From: JBBFMJ01 sp037441225
GTDB taxonomy: Bacteria > Acidobacteriota > Thermoanaerobaculia > UBA2201
Direction of reading: 5' to 3'
Assembly (NCBI GenBank): GCA_037441225.1
Contig: JBBISU010000019.1
Coordinates: 1 to 55,308 of the forward strand
DNA length: 55,308 nt
The position numbers and the translations under genes are program-made. This document shows positions 8,872 through 16,035 of the stretch, piece after piece (positions within the stretch are counted from its first letter, which is position 1; every line of letters starts with the position of its first letter). A model generated the notes under the pieces. The model saw nothing but the letters and a program-made list of their open reading frames with translations, did no database searches and was not told the origin of the DNA.

Positions 8872-10564
8872 TGTATTTGGTATATTTCTAATTTTTATAT
8901 ATGTTTTTTCCTTAAATTCTCAGGAAAAACAAGACCCTTTAAGTGATTTAAAACTTCAAACTCCAATAGAACCATTTCTTGGTTTAACTTCTTCTTTTTG
9001 TGAATTTAGAACCACCCACTTGCATAGTGGGGTTGATTTTTCAACAGGGCAAAAAAATGGACTTCCTGTCCTTGCAACATTGGATGGAGAAATAAGAGAA
9101 GTCAAAATTACTTATAGGGGCTATGGAAAGGCACTTTATCTTTACCATAATAACAATTTAACTTCTGTTTATGCCCATTTATCAAAATTTCATCCTTCAA
9201 TTGAAGAATATTTAAAATCCTATTATGATAAAGCATTATATCCAGGAACCATTACTATTGACCCACCATTGAAGGTTCTAAAAGGAGATATAATTGCCTA
9301 CAGTGGAGAGACAGGAGAGGGCTATCCTCATTTGCATTATGAACTAAGAAAAAACAATAATCCTATAAATCCACTTCCTTATTTTTCCTTTAAAAATGAA
9401 TCAAAAATTAAGATAAAAAAAATAGTAATAACACCTGAAAGCCCTACTTCAAGTATAAATAATAGATTTACAAAAGTATCTTTCCCTTTTCCATTAAAAA
9501 ATGAAATTAAGGTAAGAGGCCCTTTTTCAATTGGAGTTGAAGTTTATGATTTTTATAATGGAAATAAAAGGGGTATTCAAAAAATACTTTTATATCTCAA
9601 CAATGAACTTGTTTGTCGAGTTTCTCCTGATATTTATTCTTTTGATAATTATTATGGCGTAAGATTTCTTTATGATGGCTTATTTTCTAAGTTTTCCACA
9701 ATAAAATTAGTTTACAATTTAAATCCACAAAAAGGTAATCCTTATAGCTTTATTTCAGGGAAAAATTTTTTTGATTTAAAGGAAGGGAAATATCTTTTTA
9801 AAATTGTTGTTTATGGAATAGAAGATTCTATGGAAGAAAAACTTATTATGAATGTTTTGAAACCCTTAGATAAGCCACCTAAACTAAATCAAAACTTTTT
9901 TTTAAAAACCCATTTCTTCCTTAAAAATCAAGAGGGACAGTTTTATCCTGAATCAATAAGAGAATACGATATTGGTTTAAATAAATTTTATATCGGCTAC
10001 CTAAAACCCTATGAAAAATTTGTTTTGCCTCCTTATGAAATAATACATAAGGAAAATATTCCAATCCCCTTTTGCTTTTATTTAAAAAAAGAAAACAATG
10101 ATTCGAAATTAAGAGAAATAACCCCTTCTCTTTTTATAGAACCAAAAGATTTGGGGCTTTCAAAAAAAATTGAAATTTCAGTAGATTTAAAGGAAGAAAT
10201 GGAAAAAGAAAAAATTGGCATTTATAGGATAAGAGGAAATCTTTATTTAGGTGGAAATTGGGAAGGAGATAAGTTAAAGGCAGAGGTCTTTGCACCAGAA
10301 GATTATTATGTTTTAAAAGATGAAATACCACCACTAATTTTAAAAATCTGGAAAAAAAATAAAAAGATATATGTTTTGACAAAAGATATTGGCTCTGGAA
10401 TACCCTGGGATGGAGTAAAAGTTTCAATAAATAATAAAGTTAAAATTTTGGAATATGATCCTGACCATTTGATAGCAAAAGGAGAATTGGAAGAAAAAGG
10501 GAGATGCTTGATTATGGTAAGTGATTATGCAAAAAATAAAACTTCAAGAGCTTTTGAATTTTAA
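8795..10564 (+). CDS. M23 (LytM-type) metallopeptidase with beta C-terminal region
   Basis: A secreted M23-family protein. A hydrophobic segment (about 21-40) ends in FSLNSQ, likely a signal peptide. The peptidase domain (about 60-195) shows the zinc ligands H77 and D81 (HSGVD), H128 (YAHL) and HLH at 179-181. The ~390 residues after it are beta-rich with no recognised motif and may be a substrate-recognition or Ig-like region. M23 enzymes cut peptidoglycan cross-links. The ATG at 8795 lies 77 bases inside the preceding protease gene and has no ribosome-binding site. A TTG at 8846, nearer the upstream stop, would give a more typical signal peptide; the true start is unsettled. Coupled translation with the S41 protease is likely. 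Confidence 0.88.
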   Translation: MMNRYCNLFKTLIKLKNLQKIILKISVFGIFLIFIYVFSLNSQEKQDPLSDLKLQTPIEPFLGLTSSFCEFRTTHLHSGVDFSTGQKNGLPVLATLDGEIREVKITYRGYGKALYLYHNNNLTSVYAHLSKFHPSIEEYLKSYYDKALYPGTITIDPPLKVLKGDIIAYSGETGEGYPHLHYELRKNNNPINPLPYFSFKNESKIKIKKIVITPESPTSSINNRFTKVSFPFPLKNEIKVRGPFSIGVEVYDFYNGNKRGIQKILLYLNNELVCRVSPDIYSFDNYYGVRFLYDGLFSKFSTIKLVYNLNPQKGNPYSFISGKNFFDLKEGKYLFKIVVYGIEDSMEEKLIMNVLKPLDKPPKLNQNFFLKTHFFLKNQEGQFYPESIREYDIGLNKFYIGYLKPYEKFVLPPYEIIHKENIPIPFCFYLKKENNDSKLREITPSLFIEPKDLGLSKKIEISVDLKEEMEKEKIGIYRIRGNLYLGGNWEGDKLKAEVFAPEDYYVLKDEIPPLILKIWKKNKKIYVLTKDIGSGIPWDGVKVSINNKVKILEYDPDHLIAKGELEEKGRCLIMVSDYAKNKTSRAFEF

Positions 10565-10613
10565 TTATATAGAAAAATCTTGCTTTTACTCTATAGGCAA
10601 TAAGCCATTCCTC

Positions 10614-11570
10614 CTACAGATAGCCATTTTCTTTCATCCAATCATCATTATAAAATTTGCTTAAATATCTGTTTCCATGGTCTGGTAAGATTACAACTAT
10701 ATTTTTTCCCGGATTTTCTTTTGCAACTTTTAAGCCAGCAAAAAGGGCAGCACCTGAGGAGCCCCCTGCAAAGATTCCTTCTTCTTTTGCAAGTTTTCTT
10801 GCCATTAAAAAGCCATCCCTGTCTTCCACTTGAATGAAATCATCTAAAACAGAAAAATCCATACACTTTACAAGGTAATCCTCACCTATTCCTTCTAATT
10901 TATAAACCTTTGGTTCAATTAATTTTCCTGTTTTAAAGTAAGGTGTAAAAACAGAGCCAATTGCATCAACTCCTATAACTTTTATTTTGCTGTTTTTTTC
11001 TTTTAAAAATTTTCCAGTCCCTGAAATTGTTCCACCAGTTCCAGCACCTGCAACAAAGATATCTATTTTTCCATCCATTTCTTCCCAGATTTCAGGCCCT
11101 AATGTCTTATAATAAGCTTCTATATTCCAGGGGTTGTTATATTGATCTATATAATAAGCATTTAATTCTTTTGCTAATTTTTTTGCAACAGAATAATAAC
11201 TTTCTTCTGATTCAGGTTGAACTGCTGTTTTACATACAACAACTTCTGCCCCATAAGCTTTTAACTGATTTATCTTTTCCTGGCTCATTTTATCAGGAAT
11301 TGTAAAGATTGATTTATAACCCTTAAGTTTTGAAATTAAAGCAACTGCTGCACCAGTATTTCCTGATGTATTTTCTACAATAACCATTCCTGGCTTTAAG
11401 AAGCCTTCTTCTTCTGCTCTTTTTATAATGTGCAAAGCCATCCTGTCTTTAATTGAACCAGTAGGGTTTAGATATTCACACTTTAAAAAAATATTTGCTT
11501 CTGCCTTTATATTTTTTAAAGGAACTAAGGGGGTATTACCAATAGAAGAAACTAAACTTTCAAATTTCAT
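10614..11570 (-). CDS. cbs: Cystathionine beta-synthase-type PLP enzyme
   Basis: A 318-residue fold-type II PLP enzyme. The PLP lysine is K41 in GSIKDR, the substrate loop is ENTSGNTG, the phosphate-binding loop is GAGTGGTISGTG, and the C-terminal half has EGIGEDY, GGSSGAA and LPDHGNRYLSK. The ending DDWMKENGYL and the EGIGED motif fit cystathionine beta-synthase cores better than CysK/CysM. It would then join serine (or an activated serine) with homocysteine or sulfide. No regulatory CBS pair is attached. The start is placed at 11570: a perfect promoter ends seven bases upstream, and the 20 extra codons of the longer frame are not conserved-looking. Because the neighbouring cysM is broken, this may be the only enzyme of its kind here. 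Confidence 0.88.
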   Translation of the reverse strand: MKFESLVSSIGNTPLVPLKNIKAEANIFLKCEYLNPTGSIKDRMALHIIKRAEEEGFLKPGMVIVENTSGNTGAAVALISKLKGYKSIFTIPDKMSQEKINQLKAYGAEVVVCKTAVQPESEESYYSVAKKLAKELNAYYIDQYNNPWNIEAYYKTLGPEIWEEMDGKIDIFVAGAGTGGTISGTGKFLKEKNSKIKVIGVDAIGSVFTPYFKTGKLIEPKVYKLEGIGEDYLVKCMDFSVLDDFIQVEDRDGFLMARKLAKEEGIFAGGSSGAALFAGLKVAKENPGKNIVVILPDHGNRYLSKFYNDDWMKENGYL

Positions 11571-11577
11571 AAAAGAG

Positions 11578-11606
11578 ATTTTACTATTTAAAAAAATTAA
11601 TGTCAA
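11578..11606 (-). promoter_or_regulatory. Consensus promoter, leaderless, for the cbs-type gene
   Basis: On the minus strand TTGACA (11601-11606), a 17-base spacer and TAAAAT (11578-11583) are followed seven bases later by the ATG at 11570. The start of transcription should fall at or next to the start codon. This site fixes the gene start and is one of the two clearest leaderless promoters here. Confidence 0.8.
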
Positions 11607-11674
11607 ATTATAAAGAAAATATTTAAACAAAGATATTTTTGATTTTTTTTAGTTTTTATTTTATTATAGTTTAA

Positions 11675-12670
11675 ATGGAAAAAAACAATGTTTCTTTAAT
11701 TTTAATCAATTACAATAGTTTTCCATATATAAAATATTGTATTGATTCTGTCTTAAACCAGAAAGAGCCCTTTTTTGAAGTCTTAATCTTTGACAACGCC
11801 TCATCTGATGAATCCGTAAGTTTTCTGAAAGGGTTAAAAAATGCTAAGTTATATCTTAATGATAAAAATATTGGTTTTTGTGCTGCTTTTAATTTTTTAT
11901 TTAAGGAATCAAAAGGGGAATGGATTTTGCTCTTAAACCCTGATTTAAAACTTCCACTTGATTTTAATGAAAAATTAAATAACTTTTTAAAAGAAAATAC
12001 TTTAAAAGATATTGGATCATTTTCACCAAAGATTTTTAGGGCAGAAGGAGATGAATTAAAAGAAACAAAGATAATTGATTCAACAGGAATTTATTTAAAT
12101 CCCTTTTTCCGTGCCCTTGATAGGGGTTCAAATGAAGTTGATATTGGAAAATATGAAAGAAAGGAATATGTTTTTGGTTCAACTGGTGCTTGTGCTATAT
12201 ATAATAGAGGTGCCTTAAAGGAAGTTGAATTTAATGGAGAAGTGCTGGATGAAAGATTTTTTGTATATAGAGAAGATGTTGATTTGGCTTTTAGGTTACA
12301 ATGGAAGGGATATAAAACAATTTATCTTCCAGAGATTATTGCCTATCATAAAAGGTTTAATCTGCCTGAAAGAAGAAAAGAGATGCCAAAAGAAATCAAC
12401 TACCATTCTTTAAAAAACAGATATTTAATTAGAGGAAAAAATGAGACCTTTTTAATTTTTTTAATATTATCTCCTTTTACCTTTATTTATGAAATTTTAA
12501 TTTTTTTATATTGTATTTTTTTTGAAAGGTATTCATTGAAAAGTTATATTTATTTTTTTAAAAATTTAAAATCCACTTTAAAATGGAGAAGATTTACATT
12601 AAAATATAAGAAGGTCTCTTCACTTTATATTTTGAGTTATTTTTTATGGAAAAGAAAAAGGTATCAATAG
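11675..12670 (+). CDS. GT2 family glycosyltransferase (rhamnosyltransferase-like)
   Basis: A 331-residue GT-A fold glycosyltransferase. Motifs in order: VSLILINYNS (nucleotide-binding start), DNASSD, NIGFCAAFN, the metal-binding LNPDLKL, STGAC, and FVYREDVDLAFRLQWKGY with the acidic catalytic region. A C-terminal hydrophobic stretch (about 255-280) may sit in the membrane. The pattern is that of WbbL/RfbF-type enzymes that add rhamnose or similar sugars to lipid-linked glycans on the cytoplasmic face. It is first of three overlapping genes (GT2, GT4, sugar-phosphate transferase), a typical polysaccharide unit. A TATAGT lies just before the start. Confidence 0.88.
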   Translation: MEKNNVSLILINYNSFPYIKYCIDSVLNQKEPFFEVLIFDNASSDESVSFLKGLKNAKLYLNDKNIGFCAAFNFLFKESKGEWILLLNPDLKLPLDFNEKLNNFLKENTLKDIGSFSPKIFRAEGDELKETKIIDSTGIYLNPFFRALDRGSNEVDIGKYERKEYVFGSTGACAIYNRGALKEVEFNGEVLDERFFVYREDVDLAFRLQWKGYKTIYLPEIIAYHKRFNLPERRKEMPKEINYHSLKNRYLIRGKNETFLIFLILSPFTFIYEILIFLYCIFFERYSLKSYIYFFKNLKSTLKWRRFTLKYKKVSSLYILSYFLWKRKRYQ

Positions 12671-13749
12671 TTGGGATAAGAGGAATACCAGCAAGATATG
12701 GGGGCTTTGAAACCCTTGTGGAGAATTTAGCACCTTTTTTAGCAAGAGAAGGATATAAAGTGATTGTATATGGAAGGAAAAAGTTTGTTCCAAAAAAATT
12801 AAAGTGGTATAAAGGGGTAAAAATTGTAATAACACCTTCCTTATCAACAAAGCACTTTGATACAATTAGCCACACTATTTTTTCAATTCCTCATATAATT
12901 TTCACAAGACCAAAGATTCTTTTTGTTTTAAATTTAATAAATATAATTTTTTGCTTACCTTTAAGGTTAATTGGGATTAAAATAATTGTAAATGTAGATG
13001 GGCTTGAGTGGGAAAGAAAAAAATGGGGATTTTTTGGAAAAAAGGCATATCAAATTTCTGCTTATCTTGCAACAAAGTTTGCAAATGAAATTGTAACGGA
13101 TGCAAAAGTAATAAAAAATTATTATGAAAGAAAATATAAAAAAAATTCAACCTTTATTCCCTATGGCTATGAGATTCAAAAACCAATTGGACTTGAAAGT
13201 GTGGAAAATTTGAATTTACAAGTTGGCGATTATTTTTTCTGGCTTGGACGCCTTGAACCAGAAAACAATCCTGAAATGGTAATTGAAGCTTTTAAAATGG
13301 CAAATACACAAAAAAAGTTATTATTATTAGGTGATAATCCTTATAAAAAAAAGTATGTAAAAAAATTAAAAAATTTAGCAAATGAAAAGATAATAATGCC
13401 TGGGGCTATTTATGGTGAAGGATATAGTCAGCTTTTACACAATTCCTATTGCTTTATACATTCATCAGAGGTAGGGGGAACACATCCTGCCTTAGTTGAA
13501 GCTATGGGTGCAGGAAAGCCAGTTCTTTTGCTTAAAAATCAACAAAACTATGAAGTAGCTGGTGATTTTGCAATTTATTTTAATGATAAATATGAGCTTA
13601 AAAATTTGGTTGAATGGAGTGATAAGAACCCTCAAAAGCTTTTAGAAATTGGAAAAAACTTAAAAAAGAGAGCAGAGGAAAATTATAGCTGGAAGAATGT
13701 TCTCTTAGAATATAAAAAATTATTTGAAAGGTTTTTAAAAAATGCTTAA
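12646..13749 (+). CDS. GT4 family glycosyltransferase (DUF1972/WchF-like)
   Basis: A 367-residue GT-B glycosyltransferase. The N-terminus SIVGIRGIPARYGGFETLVE is the hallmark of the branch that contains streptococcal WchF-type rhamnosyltransferases. The C-terminal half has WLGRLEPENN and the donor-binding E-x7-E region in HSSEVGGTHPALVEAMGAGKP. It overlaps the preceding gene by 25 bases and the next by 8, indicating tight translational coupling. It probably extends the repeat unit begun by the downstream sugar-phosphate transferase; the donor sugar cannot be read from sequence. Confidence 0.9.
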   Translation: MEKKKVSIVGIRGIPARYGGFETLVENLAPFLAREGYKVIVYGRKKFVPKKLKWYKGVKIVITPSLSTKHFDTISHTIFSIPHIIFTRPKILFVLNLINIIFCLPLRLIGIKIIVNVDGLEWERKKWGFFGKKAYQISAYLATKFANEIVTDAKVIKNYYERKYKKNSTFIPYGYEIQKPIGLESVENLNLQVGDYFFWLGRLEPENNPEMVIEAFKMANTQKKLLLLGDNPYKKKYVKKLKNLANEKIIMPGAIYGEGYSQLLHNSYCFIHSSEVGGTHPALVEAMGAGKPVLLLKNQQNYEVAGDFAIYFNDKYELKNLVEWSDKNPQKLLEIGKNLKKRAEENYSWKNVLLEYKKLFERFLKNA

Positions 13750-15157
13750 AGCAAGGGCTCGGCTTATTTCTTTTTTCATTTTTATAATAGATATTTTAAT
13801 TGTAATATTTTCTTTTCTTTTTTCTTATTATTTAAGAAATAACTTTTTGCCAAAATTATTCCCATCAAACTTTCAAAGAGGCCTTTACCCATTAAAAGAA
13901 TATACCCTCCTTCTTGCTTTAACAATTTTAATTTTTGCCTTTTTTTTAAGATATTTTAAGGTTTATAAAAGCCACAGGACATACCCTTTAATTTATGAAA
14001 TCTGGATAACATTAAAAGTTTCTTTTTTTTCATTCCTTTCCCTTTTTGCTTTCCTTTATTTGCTAAAATGGCATTTTGTATCAAGACCTTTCATTTTATT
14101 ATTTGTTTTGAATTTTTTTATATTCCTTTCAGTTGAAAAATTAATAATAAGATTAATTATTAGGTTTTTAAGAAAGAAGGGCTACAATTTTAGAAATCTT
14201 TTAATTGTAGGAAATGGAAGGCGAGCAATTGAAATTGCAAATATATTTAAAAAAAATCCTCACTGGGGAATTAATATTATTGGGTTTTTATCAGATGGCC
14301 ATAAGTCAGAGGTAAATACTTTAGGTGAAGTAAAGGAAATGGAAAAAGTTCTTGAAAATTATGTTGTTGATGATGTCATCTTTGCTGTTTCAAAGAGTAA
14401 ATTAGATGAATTAGAAGAAGTTGTTATGCTATGTCAAGAATTAGGGATAAATACAAGGATTGCTTTAAATATATTTCCAAAATTTAATTCAAAGATACAT
14501 ATAGAAGAAATTTCAGATATTCCACTTTTAACCTTTACAAGAATTCCAACAGATTATTTTGGATTATTTTTAAAAAGATTGATAGATATTGTTTTAGGTA
14601 TTTTTTTATTTATTTTATTTCTTCCTTTAATGATTATAATTTCCATTGCAATAAAAATTGATTCAAAAGGTCCTATTTTGTTTAAGCAAATTCGCCTTGG
14701 CTTAAATGGAAGGAAATTTTTAATTTATAAATTCAGGACTATGTTTGAAGGAGCTGAAAATTTCAGAAAAGATGTCTCCCATTTAAATGTAATGGATGGA
14801 CCTGTCTTTAAAGCCCCAAAAGACCCTCGCTTGACTAAGGTTGGGAAATTTTTAAGAAAATTTTCCTTAGATGAGCTTCCACAACTTTACAATGTCTTAA
14901 AAGGTGAGATGTCCCTTGTCGGTCCAAGGCCCTTGATTCCAGAAGAAATTGAAAAATTTGAAAGGTGGCAAAAGAGACGGCTCTCTATGAAACCTGGCCT
15001 GACTTGCCTATGGCAAATCTCAGGGAGGTCAAAACTTGATTTTGAGACCTGGATGAAACTTGATCTGGAATATATTGATAATTGGTCTTTAAAAAAGGAC
15101 TTAATTATTCTTCTTAAAACAATTCCAGCTGTTTTTACTGGAAAAGGAGCCCATTAA
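13742..15157 (+). CDS. Polyprenyl glycosylphosphotransferase (WbaP/WcaJ type)
   Basis: A 471-residue membrane enzyme that moves a sugar-1-phosphate from a nucleotide sugar to undecaprenyl phosphate, starting a glycan repeat unit. The N-terminal third has four or so membrane helices (about 10-135). A Rossmann-like CoA-binding-type domain follows (NLLIVGNGRRAIEIA, about 155-255). The catalytic sugar-transferase domain follows one more hydrophobic segment and shows KFRTMFEGAE, the DPRLTKVGKFLRKFSLDELP block, MSLVGPRP and KPGLTCLWQISGRS. All family blocks are present and length is typical. It starts 8 bases before the upstream gene ends. It likely initiates the exopolysaccharide or O-antigen built by the two preceding glycosyltransferases. 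Confidence 0.93.
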   Translation: MLKARARLISFFIFIIDILIVIFSFLFSYYLRNNFLPKLFPSNFQRGLYPLKEYTLLLALTILIFAFFLRYFKVYKSHRTYPLIYEIWITLKVSFFSFLSLFAFLYLLKWHFVSRPFILLFVLNFFIFLSVEKLIIRLIIRFLRKKGYNFRNLLIVGNGRRAIEIANIFKKNPHWGINIIGFLSDGHKSEVNTLGEVKEMEKVLENYVVDDVIFAVSKSKLDELEEVVMLCQELGINTRIALNIFPKFNSKIHIEEISDIPLLTFTRIPTDYFGLFLKRLIDIVLGIFLFILFLPLMIIISIAIKIDSKGPILFKQIRLGLNGRKFLIYKFRTMFEGAENFRKDVSHLNVMDGPVFKAPKDPRLTKVGKFLRKFSLDELPQLYNVLKGEMSLVGPRPLIPEEIEKFERWQKRRLSMKPGLTCLWQISGRSKLDFETWMKLDLEYIDNWSLKKDLIILLKTIPAVFTGKGAH

Positions 15158-15233
15158 TTTACAATCTTGCCTTTTGATTTGAAAATTTTTTCACTCCAAC
15201 TTTGAGAAAAAATTTTGTTTTTATTTCTGAAAA

Positions 15234-15346
15234 TGTTATAATTTTTAAAGATGATATGTTCTGTATTTTTATCAATGATAGGGTTAAAAAGGCTTTTATC
15301 TTTGAAAAGGTTAATAAAATTTTCTATTTTTTTTATAATATTTTAA
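15234..15346 (+). CDS. Possible 31-residue hydrophobic/basic peptide gene with its own -10
   Basis: TGTTATAAT (15234-15242) ends eight bases before an ATG at 15251. The frame runs 31 codons to TAA 15344-15346, two bases before comF. The peptide is basic in the middle (GLKRLLSLKRLIKF) and hydrophobic at the end (SIFFIIF), so it could be a small membrane-associated peptide or an upstream ORF controlling comF. The support is the promoter spacing, the same as in several confirmed genes of this window, and the close fit to comF. There is no homology evidence. Feature coordinates include the -10 box. Confidence 0.3.
15334..15339 (+). promoter_or_regulatory. -10 box TATAAT before comF
   Basis: TATAAT ends eight bases before the comF ATG at 15348, without a ribosome-binding site. 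It lies inside the tail of the possible 31-residue ORF. Confidence 0.5.
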
Positions 15347-15347
15347 A

Positions 15348-16034
15348 ATGTTTTCGAAAATAATTTTTAAAATTTTTACTCAAAATTGTATCTTTTGTAA
15401 TGAAAAGACAAATAATTTTTATACTTCACCAGTTTGTAAAAAATGCTTTAATTCTCTGGAAATCTGGGGAAATAGCTGCATAAAATGTGGAAAAAGAGTA
15501 GAAAATGTAAAAATTTGTGGAGAATGTTTAGATAATAATGGCTTCTTTGATTATTTGTTTCACCTTTATTCTTATGAAGGAAAAGCAAAGGAAATTATAA
15601 ATTTATATAAATTTAAGGGCGCCTGGTACTTTGCAGAAGTTTTTTCAGAAAAAATATATGAAATTCTTAAAAGTATTGAAGAAGAATACAAATTTGCACC
15701 AATAACTTTTGTCCCTGCCCATCCTTACAGGATATTTACAAGAAATTACAACCCCGTTGAGTATTTAACAAAAAAATTTTGTAAAAAATACAATAAAATA
15801 TTTTTAGCTACTTTAAAGAAATTTAAATTTAAAAAACCACAAACTTCTTTAAATAAAAAAGAAAGAGAAAAAAATGTTAAAGGGACTTTTAAATTGATAG
15901 AAAAAGAACTGCCAGAAAAAATTATTATAATTGATGATATTTATACGACAGGAGCAACTCTTACTGAATGTGCAAAAGTTTTAAAAAAAGCTGGTGTTCA
16001 AAATGTTACAGGGATAACACTGGCAAGGGCATAA
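15348..16034 (+). CDS. comF: ComF family phosphoribosyltransferase-like protein
   Basis: A 228-residue ComF/GntX-family protein. The N-terminus is a zinc-finger region with CxxC pairs (CIFC, CKKC, CIKC, CGEC; about residues 15-60). The C-terminal phosphoribosyltransferase-type domain has the diphosphate-binding loop IIIIDDIYTTGATL (about 192-205). Family members act with the natural-transformation machinery or in late DNA-uptake steps, but many are of unknown role. It is followed after 1 base by the sensor-kinase gene. No other competence gene is in the window. The start is fixed by the -10 just upstream. Confidence 0.88.
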   Translation: MFSKIIFKIFTQNCIFCNEKTNNFYTSPVCKKCFNSLEIWGNSCIKCGKRVENVKICGECLDNNGFFDYLFHLYSYEGKAKEIINLYKFKGAWYFAEVFSEKIYEILKSIEEEYKFAPITFVPAHPYRIFTRNYNPVEYLTKKFCKKYNKIFLATLKKFKFKKPQTSLNKKEREKNVKGTFKLIEKELPEKIIIIDDIYTTGATLTECAKVLKKAGVQNVTGITLARA

Positions 16035-16035
16035 A

